Shown: positions 23,316 through 34,887 of the stretch, one piece after another
Numbering within the stretch: position 1 is the stretch's first letter
Layout: each line of letters opens with the position of its first letter
Source of the DNA: a virus
Virus record (IMG/VR): IMGVR_UViG_3300044733_000695
Span: 1 to 64,000 of that record
Strand: one strand, 5' to 3'
DNA length: 64,000 bases
Program-made: the position numbers and the translations under genes
Notes under the pieces: model-generated
What the model saw: only the letters and a program-made list of their open reading frames with translations
Told to the model about the DNA's origin: nothing
Database searches by the model: none

Positions 23316-24025
23316 AGCTAGGCACAACGCTGCAAACCGAGATCCTTGCCTACGCGCAGGCATGCGACCCCAAGGAAATGTGCGGGGTTGTTCATGTGGT
23401 CAAGGGCCGGAAGCGGTTTTACGCCTGCAGCAACATCGCCGCAACGCCTGATGAGCACTTCGTGTTGGACCCCGCCGACTATGCAGCGGCTGAAGATTTG
23501 GGCGAGGTCGTGGCGATCGTTCACAGCCACCCTGTCACCAAGCCTGAGCCGTCAGATGCGGACCGTATCGGTTGCAATAGCAGCGGCCTGCCATGGGTGA
23601 TCGTCAACCCCAAGACTGAGGAATGGGGCCAGTGCGAGCCGTCTGACTTTGAGCTGCCATATGTCGGGCGTGAGTTTGTCTTTGGCGTGGTGGATTGCTA
23701 CAGCCTGTGCCGTGACTGGTATCAGCGTGAATGGGGTTTGGAGCTGGCTGACTTCCCGAGGCGTGATGGTTTCTGGGAGCGTGGTGAAAACCTGTACGTC
23801 GATGGGTACAAGTCTCAAGGCTTCCGGCGCGTGCCGTTTGATGAGTTGCGGTACGGCGACGCGATCTTGATGCAGCTTGGCGCTGACCTGCCTAATCACG
23901 GCGCCATTTACCTTGGTGACCAGCAGATTTTGCATCATGTGCAGGGGCGGCTATCTAGTCGAGACGTGTACGGCGGCTACTATGTAAAGAGCACTGCCAT
24001 GGTCCTGCGGCATGAAAGTCGTTAA
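23312..24025 (+). CDS. Tail tip peptidase, lambda gpK family (JAMM + NlpC/P60)
   Basis: The 237-residue protein has two enzyme domains. Residues 1-105 are a JAB1/MPN metallopeptidase, with E22, H71-S-H73 and S81/D84 in the HxHx(7)SxxD motif. Residues 120-237 are NlpC/P60, with C129 in VDCYSLC, H196 in PNHGAIYLG and H208. It likely processes tail components and cleaves peptidoglycan during entry. All catalytic residues are present. The start ATGA overlaps the gpL stop. Confidence 0.9.
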   Translation: MKLGTTLQTEILAYAQACDPKEMCGVVHVVKGRKRFYACSNIAATPDEHFVLDPADYAAAEDLGEVVAIVHSHPVTKPEPSDADRIGCNSSGLPWVIVNPKTEEWGQCEPSDFELPYVGREFVFGVVDCYSLCRDWYQREWGLELADFPRRDGFWERGENLYVDGYKSQGFRRVPFDELRYGDAILMQLGADLPNHGAIYLGDQQILHHVQGRLSSRDVYGGYYVKSTAMVLRHESR

Positions 24026-24652
24026 GGTCTACGGCGCCCTCCGCAAGTTCCTAGGTGGCCGCTGCCGTTTCGAGTTTGAAGTAGACACACCAGCGCAAGC
24101 AATTAAAGCGTTGTGTGTGAACTTTCCTGATCTTGAGCAGTGGCTGATTAAAAGCGATTGGGGTTATCGCGTCACGGTTGGCAAGGAGCGCATTGGGCCA
24201 GAGAATGCAGAGCTGGTCTGCCTGCCTTGGTCAGAGCGTGAGGTGTTCAGCATTGCTCCGGTAATCGCAGGTGCTGGTCAAGGTGTCGGGCAGGTTTTTG
24301 CAGGCATCGGTCTTGTCTTGGCTGCCATTGTCCTTGGCCCTGCGGCTGGAGGTTTTCTAGGCTTGGGTGCAGGATTGGCTGGGGCTGGAGCCGGAATTAT
24401 TGGTGGTGCTGCAGCCACGGCAATTGGCGGACTTGGTGCTGCGCTGTTACTTGGCGGCATCTCGCAGATGATTTCGCCGCAGCCCAACATCTCGCCGTTA
24501 GTGCGCGGCAAGGAAGCAGCCAGGCTTGAAAGCTTCAGCTTCAGCGGCATCAACAACACCAGCCAGCAGGGATTGCCGGTTCCGATCGCTTACGGTCGGG
24601 TCTTTGCTGGCTCAGCAGTCCTAAGCGCTGGCCTTGACGTTGATCAACTGAG

Positions 24653-24656
<4 letters not shown>
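24012..24656 (+). CDS. Tail assembly protein, lambda gpI family
   Basis: The 214-residue protein has an N-terminal ubiquitin-like region (VYGALRKFLGGRCRFEFEVDTPAQAIKALCVNFPDLEQWL), a long Gly/Ala-rich hydrophobic middle (about residues 90-158) and a C-terminal NNTSQQGLPVPIAYGRVFAGSAVLSAGL block. It is placed between K and J as in lambda and is needed for tail tip assembly but is probably not in the mature tip. It overlaps K by 14 bases and J by ATGA. Confidence 0.85.
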
Positions 24657-28468
<3,812 letters not shown>

Positions 28469-28480
28469 AGTGTAGACACT
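28469..28480. promoter_or_regulatory. Small palindrome between J and fibre genes
   Basis: AGTGTAGACACT (5-base arms) starts at the base after the J stop, in the 28-base gap before the fibre GTG. It may be an operator or weak hairpin. No T run follows. Confidence 0.25.
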
Positions 28481-28496
28481 GCCTGTCTTGTAAGTT

Positions 28497-30212
28497 GTGG
28501 CTCAACACGATTACGTCATCGCGAACGGCACTGGTGCTGCTGTCCGCTCTGACCTGAACAACGCGCTGGCCGCGATCGTCAGCAACAACAGCGGCGCGAC
28601 AGAGCCAGCAACGATGTATGCCTACCAGTGGTGGGCTGATACCAGCACCGGGCTGCTCAAGCTACGCAATGCTGCCAACAACGCTTGGATCACACTGAGA
28701 GAACTGGATGGCACGCTAACCATTGAGGCAGGTACGGTCTCGGCCCCTGGCTTGGCGTTCGCGTCGGACCTGAATACGGGCATCTATAGCCCAAGCGCTG
28801 ATCAGCTTGCAATCGCAACCAACGGCGTCGAGCGCGTCGAATGGGGCACCAGCGAGGTGGTGTTCAACGATGGCGGCGCTAATTATGATTTCCGCATTGA
28901 AGGCGATACAAACTCTTCGCTTTTCTTTGTTGATGCGTCAGCAGAAGCGGTAGGGATTGGCACTGCTGCGCCTAGCTCCTTGGGAAGTAATGTAACAACG
29001 GTTGAAATCCAAGGACCTACAACTACAAGAAGTGGCGGGATTCGGCTGTCCTCTAGTGACAGTTCGCAGAAAAGCGCCTTTTATGTTTACGATGGCGCCG
29101 CAGTTCTTGGCACAGAAACTGCTCATCCTTTGGGTCTATACGTCAGCAACACTGAAAGATGCAGGGTCGATACATCAGGTCGTTTTTTAGTTAACACGTC
29201 TTCTAGCGTTCCGGTCCTTTCAACGGTCACCGGAGCAGCAGTACAGGTCAATTCAAGTGCATTCGGATCTTACGCGCAAACTTGGTTTTATGGCGCAAAT
29301 AACGAGTTTGCTCCAGTAATTATGCTGGCAAAAAGCAGAAATACCACCTACGGAAGTTATACAGTTGTCCAGAATAATGACCAGCTTGGAGGGCTTTGGT
29401 TTGCCGGTGATGACGGAACTGACTTAAACCAGTCCGGCGCAAAAATTGAAGCCTTTGTAGACGGCACGCCCGGCAATAACGACATGCCGGGCAGGCTGGT
29501 CTTCAGCACTACCGCCGCCGGAGCGAGCAGCCCGACGGAGCGGATGAGGATAAACTCGTTTGGATCTATTGGTTTTGGATGTACTCCAGATGGTTCGGCG
29601 AGTACACTTGGCGTTCAAACAGGCGGCAGTGCTGGATGGTTAATAACAAAAAGAAATAGCAATCCTGCGTTGTTTGTCAACAGAGGCGTGGATGATGGTG
29701 ACCTTGTATTGTTCTATCAAGCTGATGTTTCAGAAGGGTCTATCTCCGTCTCTGGCACCACCGTTAGCTACAACGGTGCTCACCTTTCCCGCTGGTCGCA
29801 GCTGCCTGGCGGCGCAACCCGCGAAGAAATCTTACGCGGCACCGTGCTGAGCAACATCGACGAGATGTGCGCCTGGGGCGAGGAAGAAAACGAACAGCTC
29901 AACCGCATGAAAGTCTCAGATGTGGAAGGCGACCCCAACGTGGCCGGCGTGTTCCAAGCCTGGGATGACGACGACGACACCTACACCGACGACTTCTATT
30001 GCGCGATGACGGGTGACTTCATCATCCGCATTGCCGATGGCGTCACGGTGCAACGCGGTGATCTACTCATGTCCGCTGGTGATGGAACGGCCAAGCCCCA
30101 AGATGATGACATCATCCGCAGCAAGACCGTCGCCAAGGTGACTTCAACTCACGTCACCTGCACTTATGACGATGGCAGCTACTGCGTGCCCTGCGTGCTG
30201 ATGGCTTGCTAA
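28497..30212 (+). CDS. Tail fibre protein
   Basis: The 571-residue protein starts at GTG with QHDYVIANGTGAAVRSDLNNALAAIVSNNSGATEP and YQWWADTSTGLLKLRNAANNAW, a very common start of cyanophage and marine phage fibres. The middle is a beta-repeat region (FASDLNTGIYSP, AVGIGTAAPSS, GGLWFAGDDGTDLNQSGAKI, GRLVFSTTAAGASSPTERMRI). The last 130 residues (REEILRGTVLSNIDEMC...GDFIIRIADGVTVQRGDLLMSAGDGTAKPQ...YCVPCVLMAC) look like the C-terminal part of peptidase G2/chaperone-tipped fibres. The middle third is more AT-rich than the ends, as if the receptor part was exchanged. Confidence 0.82.
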   Translation: MAQHDYVIANGTGAAVRSDLNNALAAIVSNNSGATEPATMYAYQWWADTSTGLLKLRNAANNAWITLRELDGTLTIEAGTVSAPGLAFASDLNTGIYSPSADQLAIATNGVERVEWGTSEVVFNDGGANYDFRIEGDTNSSLFFVDASAEAVGIGTAAPSSLGSNVTTVEIQGPTTTRSGGIRLSSSDSSQKSAFYVYDGAAVLGTETAHPLGLYVSNTERCRVDTSGRFLVNTSSSVPVLSTVTGAAVQVNSSAFGSYAQTWFYGANNEFAPVIMLAKSRNTTYGSYTVVQNNDQLGGLWFAGDDGTDLNQSGAKIEAFVDGTPGNNDMPGRLVFSTTAAGASSPTERMRINSFGSIGFGCTPDGSASTLGVQTGGSAGWLITKRNSNPALFVNRGVDDGDLVLFYQADVSEGSISVSGTTVSYNGAHLSRWSQLPGGATREEILRGTVLSNIDEMCAWGEEENEQLNRMKVSDVEGDPNVAGVFQAWDDDDDTYTDDFYCAMTGDFIIRIADGVTVQRGDLLMSAGDGTAKPQDDDIIRSKTVAKVTSTHVTCTYDDGSYCVPCVLMAC

Positions 30213-30218
30213 GCCTCG

Positions 30219-30233
30219 TAGTCCTACTCACTA
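30219..30233. repeat. TAGTC-N5-CACTA motif, copy 1
   Basis: TAGTCCTACTCACTA lies 7 bases after the fibre stop. Together with copies at 31056 and 31387 it makes a three-member family with outer TAGT...ACTA symmetry. AAGCCTCG precedes both this copy and copy 3. Confidence 0.5.
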
Positions 30234-30260
30234 ACGCAGATAGCCAGCCCAGCTTTATAG

Positions 30261-30297
30261 TGGTGGGGCAGCGAGTTTGCGGCTCCTGCCCCTGGCC
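30261..30297 (+). promoter_or_regulatory. Stable hairpin in fibre-downstream gap
   Basis: GGGGCAG (30265-30271) pairs with CTGCCCC (30286-30292). GAG/CTC extend the stem past one bulged base, and TGG/CCA flank it. It lies 18 bases before the ATG at 30315. There is no T run, so it looks like a translational or mRNA-stability element rather than an intrinsic terminator. Confidence 0.45.
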
Positions 30298-30314
30298 ACA
30301 GTTCCCTAGAAACC

Positions 30315-30671
30315 ATGACCCAAGAAGACTACAGGTATCCCATTGCCCCGCCGCCGGAGCTGGTGCAGCAGTGGTACGACCAAGCCAAACAAGACCCATG
30401 TGGTCCAATTAACTGGGTTGCTGTCCGCGCCGCCCAATGGGGCGCCGACCAGGAGCTGGAGGTGTGCTGTGAGGCACTGGACAATTTGAATGATGGGTTC
30501 TGGAGTGAAAAACTCCGCGCCGCCCGCCGCCCCAAGCCGCAGAGCTTGAAGGAGCAGGCGTTACAAGCACTTTCTGAAGCCGTCAAAATGGCCGATGACG
30601 TCCCGCCAGAGGGGATTTGCTCAGGCCAAGCAGACATTATCCGCCACGCACTGGAGCAACTTGATGACTGA
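30315..30671 (+). CDS. Cyanophage-type small protein, unknown function
   Basis: A 118-residue protein beginning TQEDYRYPIAPPPELVQQWYDQAKQDPCGPINWVAVRAAQWGADQELEVCCEAL, a start that recurs in small proteins of cyanophages next to fibre genes. The C-terminal part (SLKEQALQALSEAVKMADDVPPEG) is helical. Function unknown. Overlaps the next microgene by 8 bases. Confidence 0.7.
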   Translation: MTQEDYRYPIAPPPELVQQWYDQAKQDPCGPINWVAVRAAQWGADQELEVCCEALDNLNDGFWSEKLRAARRPKPQSLKEQALQALSEAVKMADDVPPEGICSGQADIIRHALEQLDD

Positions 30672-30741
30672 TTACCAGTCCACGGTACTTTCTGCCGTCT
30701 TGATTATTTTCATCATTATCGTTGATTGGCACTTCAAATGA
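30664..30741 (+). CDS. 25-aa membrane microprotein
   Basis: ATG 30664 encodes a 25-residue peptide with one hydrophobic stretch (VLSAVLIIFIIIV) ending DWHFK. It overlaps the gene before by 8 bases and the gene after by ATGA, which is strong evidence for translation. Single-span peptides of this size in phage late regions are sometimes lysis accessories; the role here is unknown. Confidence 0.5.
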   Translation: MTDYQSTVLSAVLIIFIIIVDWHFK

Positions 30742-31058
30742 CTGACTTCCGAGAGCTGTGCGCCTGCATGGCTGACGAGCTTGATCATTACCGCCAGCTC
30801 CTAATGGATGATCGCCGCGAAACTCATGCGTTGGCGACCAAAGCCCGAGCCGCCCTAGCCCAGCCCGAGCCGGTGGCGCCTACGGATGAGGAGCTACTGG
30901 AGCTGATGCCTGAGACCATGCGGGATGAGTTTTCCTACGCGGCCAAGGTCTGCTCTGACGCAACCGGCGGCAAAGTCGAACCCGGCATCTTTCGCGTGGC
31001 GCTCAACACCGCTGCGCTGGAGTACGCCCAAGCTGTTTTGGCTCGTTACGCCCATTAG
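30738..31058 (+). CDS. Cyanophage-type small protein, unknown function
   Basis: From ATG 30738 the protein has 106 residues. An N-terminal helix (FRELCACMADELDHYRQLL) is followed by a middle Pro-rich linker and LMPETMRDEFSYAAKVCSDATGG...EPGIFRVALNTAALEYAQAVLARY. The domain from PTDEELLELMPE onward is a recurring module in cyanophage small proteins. No enzymatic motif is seen. Confidence 0.65.
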   Translation: MTDFRELCACMADELDHYRQLLMDDRRETHALATKARAALAQPEPVAPTDEELLELMPETMRDEFSYAAKVCSDATGGKVEPGIFRVALNTAALEYAQAVLARYAH

Positions 31059-31070
31059 TCATTCCCACTA
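31056..31070. repeat. TAGTC-N5-CACTA motif, copy 2
   Basis: TAGTCATTCCCACTA begins at the stop codon of 30738-31058 and ends 25 bases before the next start. Confidence 0.5.
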
Positions 31071-31095
31071 AAACCTTTTTGTTGATGTCACCAAA

Positions 31096-31389
31096 ATGGT
31101 CCGAATCATTCGACAATGGTTATCGAACCGCCGTGCTAGGCGTGTCCTGAATCAGCCCGCCCCGTGGGAACGGCAGCTCATCCCAAACATGGGTATGAGA
31201 TACCGGCATGACTACGGGCTGCTGAATGAAGACGAACGCGCTGCCGTGGATCAGCAGATGCTTCAGCTTGCAGAGGAGGTGGTGACGTGGTTCCGTCGTG
31301 AGGCTGATAACCACCATCTCAGCGTTGGCGGCGCGATCCTGCGGTTCAAGGCATCCAACATCCTTGAAGACCACATCAAAGCCTCGTAG
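31096..31389 (+). CDS. Unknown 97-aa basic protein
   Basis: A protein with a basic N-terminus (IIRQWLSNRRARRVLNQ) and an acidic helical C-terminal half (DERAAVDQQMLQLAEEVVTWFRREADNHHLSVGGAILRF). No family recognised. It lies in the small-gene group between fibre and lysis genes. Confidence 0.6.
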   Translation: MVRIIRQWLSNRRARRVLNQPAPWERQLIPNMGMRYRHDYGLLNEDERAAVDQQMLQLAEEVVTWFRREADNHHLSVGGAILRFKASNILEDHIKAS

Positions 31390-31401
31390 TCACCTTCACT
31401 A
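31387..31401. repeat. TAGTC-N5-CACTA motif, copy 3
   Basis: TAGTCACCTTCACTA begins at the stop codon of 31096-31389. Its left flank GCCTCG matches copy 1. Confidence 0.5.
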
Positions 31402-31438
31402 GACACCCGTCTTAGACTCCCACCAACCACACAGCATC

Positions 31439-31768
31439 ATGAGCATCACCTACAACTGGGCCATCGCCAACCTAGAACGCGAGGTTTCGGACGGTTACGT
31501 CTTTACCGCGCACTGGACGGTGGTGGGCATCTCTGATGACGTTGACCCCGAAGGCAATCCCTACAACTCCGGTGCCTATGGCTCCATGGGTCTGGAGCGT
31601 CCTGAGGGCAGCATGATCCCGTTCAGCCAGCTCACCCAAGAGCTTTGCGTTCAGTGGGTCAAGGACAAGTTTGGCCCGGATAAGGTCACCGAGATCGAGG
31701 AAGCGCTCGCTGCACGGATCGTAGACCAGCAGTTTCCGACCGTTGAAGCTGGCGTCCCGTGGCAGTAA
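31439..31768 (+). CDS. Cyanophage conserved protein (DUF7936-like)
   Basis: The 109-residue protein reads SITYNWAIANLEREVSDGYVFTAHWTVVGISDD...SMIPFSQLTQELCVQWVKDKFGPDKVTEIEEALAARI. This pattern (W-I-x-LERE...A-HW-V) recurs in small proteins of cyanophages and marine phages near lysis or fibre genes. Function unknown; possibly a structural or early protein. Confidence 0.72.
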   Translation: MSITYNWAIANLEREVSDGYVFTAHWTVVGISDDVDPEGNPYNSGAYGSMGLERPEGSMIPFSQLTQELCVQWVKDKFGPDKVTEIEEALAARIVDQQFPTVEAGVPWQ

Positions 31769-31896
31769 AAGCAAAGGCTGGTCTAAGCGGCACCGTCCGC
31801 AAGGATCCTGTCCCCAAGACAACCAGCCAAGGGCAAGGGCAGCGCTCCAGGCCGCGACGTCGTGGCCGCAAAAAGCTGCGCGGGCAGGGTCGTTAA
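31759..31896 (+). CDS. 45-aa basic cyanophage protein
   Basis: GTG 31759, overlapping the previous gene by 10 bases, encodes AVKAKAGLSGTVRKDPVPKTTSQGQGQRSRP then an Arg/Lys-rich end ...GQGR. The K-A-GLSGTV-K-PVPK-T-QG-G pattern with a basic end is one I know from several cyanophages. The charge suggests nucleic acid contact. Too short for common cut-offs. Confidence 0.7.
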   Translation: MAVKAKAGLSGTVRKDPVPKTTSQGQGQRSRPRRRGRKKLRGQGR

Positions 31897-31905
31897 ACTG
31901 ATTAC

Positions 31906-32154
31906 ATGATCGAGGTCATCGCTGCTATTGCTGGAGCGTCGATCTCCGTTGCCGCGATGGGCGCGATGGGCTTTAGCCGTCGCAACGATGAAGCACGCGA
32001 AGCTGTAATTAGACTGACCGCTGCCGTAGAGCATATTGCCACACAGCTAGAGGTGCTGCATAAGGACATCAAGGAGGACCGTAAGGAAACTTTTTCACGT
32101 CTTAATGGCGTTGAGCAGCGCGTGACTATGCTTGAGGCACGGCCTACACGCTAA
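31906..32154 (+). CDS. Membrane-anchored coiled-coil protein, probable lysis accessory
   Basis: The 82-residue protein has an N-terminal hydrophobic stretch (IEVIAAIAGASISVAAMGAMGF) followed by a helical coiled coil (EAVIRLTAAVEHIATQLEVLHKDIKEDRKETFSRLNGVEQRVTMLE). A single anchor plus coiled coil just before the holin-like gene and endolysin suits a spanin-like or holin-regulating role, but this is inference. Confidence 0.65.
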   Translation: MIEVIAAIAGASISVAAMGAMGFSRRNDEAREAVIRLTAAVEHIATQLEVLHKDIKEDRKETFSRLNGVEQRVTMLEARPTR

Positions 32155-32158
32155 CCCA

Positions 32159-32299
32159 GTGGACTTCCTTTCTCATCCCGCCTTCTGGATCATCGTCGCT
32201 GCTGCTAGCGAGCTGATCGCGATTAGCCCACTGAAGAGCAACAGCATTGTGCAGCTGGTGTTTCAGGTGCTGAACCTGTTGAAGGCAAAAAAGCGCTGA
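32159..32299 (+). CDS. Holin-like 46-aa protein
   Basis: GTG 32159 encodes DFLSHPAFWIIVAAASELIAISPLK followed by an amphipathic helix SIVQLVFQVLNLLK and AKKR. I know near-identical short proteins from cyanophages just before the endolysin. One membrane span and a positive tail fit a small holin or holin partner. The A AAA AAG just before its stop allows a -1 frameshift (next entry). Confidence 0.7.
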   Translation: MDFLSHPAFWIIVAAASELIAISPLKSNSIVQLVFQVLNLLKAKKR

Positions 32300-32499
32300 C
32301 CTCGTTCGCTATTCGCAAACAGCGATTCGAGGCCCAGTTGCCGGCCAAGCTAGACCAAGCCGAAGCGGACTGGCACGCAGCGCAGCCCGTAGGCCCTGAG
32401 CCGGTGATTACGCATCACCCGGTAGACGACACACTGCAAACCGGAGATAGCCGCCTACTTGGCGGTGCAATGGAGATCAAGTCACCATGGTCAAACTGA
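32159..32499 (+). CDS. Predicted -1 frameshift extension of holin-like protein
   Basis: The heptamer A AAA AAG at 32287-32293 is a strong -1 slippery site, ending four bases before the TGA of the short form. After the shift the frame continues for 68 codons: ALTSFAIRKQRFEAQLPAK, DQAEADWHAAQPVGPEPV, to SPWSN at TGA 32497-32499. This extension fills the otherwise empty 187 bases before the endolysin. It has no ATG/GTG start in its early part, and its codon pattern looks coding. A product of about 113 residues would link the membrane part to a soluble tail. A base error in the A run is the alternative. Confidence 0.6.
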
Positions 32500-33545
32500 G
32501 CGACCTGTTCCGGTACTACAAGCACGGCACGCCGCATCAGATGGCGGCCATCTCTGAATTGGAAGCAGAGCTGTTAAAGGTTGCGCCTGCAATCTTGAAT
32601 AGGGACCAAGCCTGGTACAAAACCTGGCAGCAAGGCGGCAAGCTGCATAATTATGGGCCAGCGATAAAGCTGATAAAAGAGTTTGAGGGCTGCCACCTAA
32701 GCGCTTACCCTGATCCGCTTAGCGGCGGCGACCCGTGGACCATCGGCTATGGCACCACCAGGTACAGCGATGGCCGCAAGGTGCAACGCGGCGACAAGAT
32801 TACAGTTATTGAAGCCAGCAGCCTGCTTGAACTTGAGATAGACCGCATTGCCGCCAAGCTGCGTGCGACGGTGCCGTTTTGGAATGCCATGAGCGGCAAC
32901 CAGCAATGTGCGCTGATTAGCTTTGCCTACAACCTGGGCAGCGGGTTCTACGGATCCGAAGGATTCGAGACGATCAGCAAGCGCCTGAAAGAGAAGGACT
33001 GGGCAGGGGTGCCAGCAGCGATGCTGTTGTATCGCAACCCCGGCACCAGCGTCGAGGCTGGTTTGCTACGTCGCCGGCAGGCAGAAGGCAGACTGTGGGT
33101 TGGCGATCAGCAGCAGGGAGCAGCCAAACTGACGCCTAGCAGTCCGTTCAGCGCACGGATCACGCCGCACATCCGAATCGGTGAGTTTGCGCTAGACCAA
33201 GAGGCACGGCGCTTTGATCACCAGTACCAAGTAGATACCGCAGCTGAGCTGGCAGCATTCCTAGAACGCGCTCGTGGTGCATTTGGCAACAAGCCGCTCA
33301 TCATCACGTCGGGTTACAGACCAGCAATCATCAATCGGCAGGTAGGTGGTGCCAGCGGCAGCGAGCACCTATTTAATGCGCCTGGCGTGGGTGCAGTTGA
33401 CTGGTATATCAACGGCGTGGACATCTACAAGCTGCAGGACTGGTGCGTCAAGCATTGGCCATACAGCACTGGACTAGGCGCACCCAAGGGCTTTATCCAT
33501 ACCGGCATCCGTCAAGGCAGGCCGCGTCTCACTTGGCCTTATTAG
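32487..33545 (+). CDS. Endolysin: GH24 lysozyme + M15-type peptidase
   Basis: The 352-residue protein has three parts. Residues 1-50 are a leader without a clear signal. Residues of about 57-205 are a T4-type lysozyme (GH24), with IKEFEGCHLSAYPDPLSGGDPWTIGYGTT carrying the E...D...T triad, and ALISFAYNLGSGFY. Residues of about 225-352 are a peptidase M15A-like domain (SGYRPAIINRQVGG, SEHLFNAPGVGAVDWYINGVDI, GFIHTGIRQG) with the expected His/Asp/His zinc ligands. It should cut both sugar and peptide links of the cell wall. The start overlaps the frameshift product by 13 bases. Confidence 0.88.
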   Translation: MVKLSDLFRYYKHGTPHQMAAISELEAELLKVAPAILNRDQAWYKTWQQGGKLHNYGPAIKLIKEFEGCHLSAYPDPLSGGDPWTIGYGTTRYSDGRKVQRGDKITVIEASSLLELEIDRIAAKLRATVPFWNAMSGNQQCALISFAYNLGSGFYGSEGFETISKRLKEKDWAGVPAAMLLYRNPGTSVEAGLLRRRQAEGRLWVGDQQQGAAKLTPSSPFSARITPHIRIGEFALDQEARRFDHQYQVDTAAELAAFLERARGAFGNKPLIITSGYRPAIINRQVGGASGSEHLFNAPGVGAVDWYINGVDIYKLQDWCVKHWPYSTGLGAPKGFIHTGIRQGRPRLTWPY

Positions 33546-33573
33546 ACTGCCTGTGTAAGCCGCTACCAACGGC

Positions 33574-34425
33574 ATGGCGATCACGTCTACGCGAGTATCG
33601 CCAGAGCTTTTGGAGATACGGATACCGTACAACAGCACCAAGGAAGAAGCAACCTTTCTACTGCTGTCGGACATCCACCTAGATAACCCAAAGTGCAACC
33701 GCAAGCTGCTGCTGCAGCACTTGGATGAGTGCAAGGCGATTGGCGGCCATGCTTTGATGTTTGGCGACGTGCTTTGCCTGATGCAAGGCAAAAAGGATCG
33801 GCGCGGCAGCAAGGGCGACATCAGGCCAGAGCATCTTGGCGGCAACTATTTTGATCTGGTGTTCCGCGAGTCAGCCGACCTGCTCCGGCCATACGGTGAC
33901 ATGATCCTGATGATGGGCGACGGCAACCACGAGACTGCCGTGCTCAACAATCAAGAGATCGACCCGCTAGAGAACGTGGTCAGGCTCATGCGCAACGATG
34001 GCGCGGTTACCGAACACATGGGATACCAGGGCTTTGTGCGGTTTGCGTTCCGGCAGTCAGCCGGCCGTACACGCCGCTGCACATTGTTCTTCCACCACGG
34101 CGCATGGGGCGGCATCGTCACCAAAGGCACCATGGGTGGCGGCCGCTACGCGCAGATCGCACCTGATGCAGACATCATGCTTAACGGCCACAACCACGAG
34201 CGCAGCATTGTGGCACACCCGTGCTACCGCATCGCAGAAAACGGCAAGGCATGGATTGAGCAGCGCTGGCACCTGCAAACCGGCACCTACAAGCAGGAGT
34301 TTGGCGCTACTGGTGGCTGGGCGATTGAGCGCATCGTAATGCCTAAGTCACTTGGCGGGATATGGCTAACGCTGCGGCCACGAGAGCGCGGCGGCGTTGA
34401 CATCTCCTGCAGGCCAACCGTATGA
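33574..34425 (+). CDS. Metallophosphoesterase
   Basis: The 283-residue protein has calcineurin-like phosphoesterase motifs in order: SDIHLDN, GDVLCL, GDGNHE, HHG, NGHNHE. It would hydrolyse phosphate esters, possibly of nucleotides or DNA ends, with two metal ions. Similar proteins occur in many phages beside packaging or lysis genes; the substrate is not known. The stop overlaps the next ATG (ATGA). Confidence 0.82.
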   Translation: MAITSTRVSPELLEIRIPYNSTKEEATFLLLSDIHLDNPKCNRKLLLQHLDECKAIGGHALMFGDVLCLMQGKKDRRGSKGDIRPEHLGGNYFDLVFRESADLLRPYGDMILMMGDGNHETAVLNNQEIDPLENVVRLMRNDGAVTEHMGYQGFVRFAFRQSAGRTRRCTLFFHHGAWGGIVTKGTMGGGRYAQIAPDADIMLNGHNHERSIVAHPCYRIAENGKAWIEQRWHLQTGTYKQEFGATGGWAIERIVMPKSLGGIWLTLRPRERGGVDISCRPTV

Positions 34426-34604
34426 GACAGTACGTCCTTGAGATTGAGTACACCATTGTGGTGGAATCTGAAGACGACGACCCAGAAGAGGTATCGGACA
34501 ATTTCGTGGCGCGGCTCACTGAGCTAGCGCCGTCCAACGATCACGTCCTGGGCCTCACGGTTCAGGTGTTACCCATCCCGGAACTGCGTGGATCATTTGA
34601 TTGA
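34422..34604 (+). CDS. 60-aa acidic protein paired with HNH gene
   Basis: The protein (RQYVLEIEYTIVVESEDDDPEEVSDNFVARLTELAPSNDHVLGLTVQVLPI) has an outer beta-strand/helix/beta pattern. It matches the phage B protein at 40754-40939 in order and length (IEITAKVVLRSDTDPDELPANLYSRL). In both phages it is followed by, and overlaps, an HNH gene. The acidic nature suggests an inhibitor or partner of the nuclease; that is inference. Confidence 0.7.
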   Translation: MRQYVLEIEYTIVVESEDDDPEEVSDNFVARLTELAPSNDHVLGLTVQVLPIPELRGSFD

Positions 34605-34887
34605 TGGCTCCAACCTCGTATCAAAACGCAGCGCAAAGCATCAATTTAGACAGCAAATTTTTGAAGCATGGGGCCATACATGCGCGTATTGCGGCGCCCC
34701 GGCTGACACGCTAGACCATGTGAAGCCACGTCATAAAGGTGGCGCTACTGTTGCTTGCAATCTTGTACCGGCGTGCAAGAATTGCAACCGTAAGAAAGGC
34801 AGCGAGGAATGGCGCGAATGGTTTAGCCGTCAAGATTCGTGGTCTGTTGATCGCGTTCTAAAGATTCAGGATTGGTTGGTTGATTGA
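34588..34887 (+). CDS. HNH endonuclease
   Basis: A compact HNH protein of 99 residues: RQQIFEAWGHTCAYCGAPADTLDHVKPRHKGGATVACNLVPACKNCNRKKGSEEW. Two CxxC pairs bind structural zinc and the DH...N...N/K residues form the active site. Start GTG 34588 gives a 17-base overlap with the acidic protein. The end overlaps the sigma factor gene on the other strand by 22 bases. Homologue in phage B: 40920-41225. Confidence 0.85.
   Translation: MDHLIDGSNLVSKRSAKHQFRQQIFEAWGHTCAYCGAPADTLDHVKPRHKGGATVACNLVPACKNCNRKKGSEEWREWFSRQDSWSVDRVLKIQDWLVD

Noticed and set aside
23552-23938. 128-residue open frame antisense to gpK
   Set aside because: Lies wholly within a gene with two intact enzyme domains; no ribosome site or neighbours.
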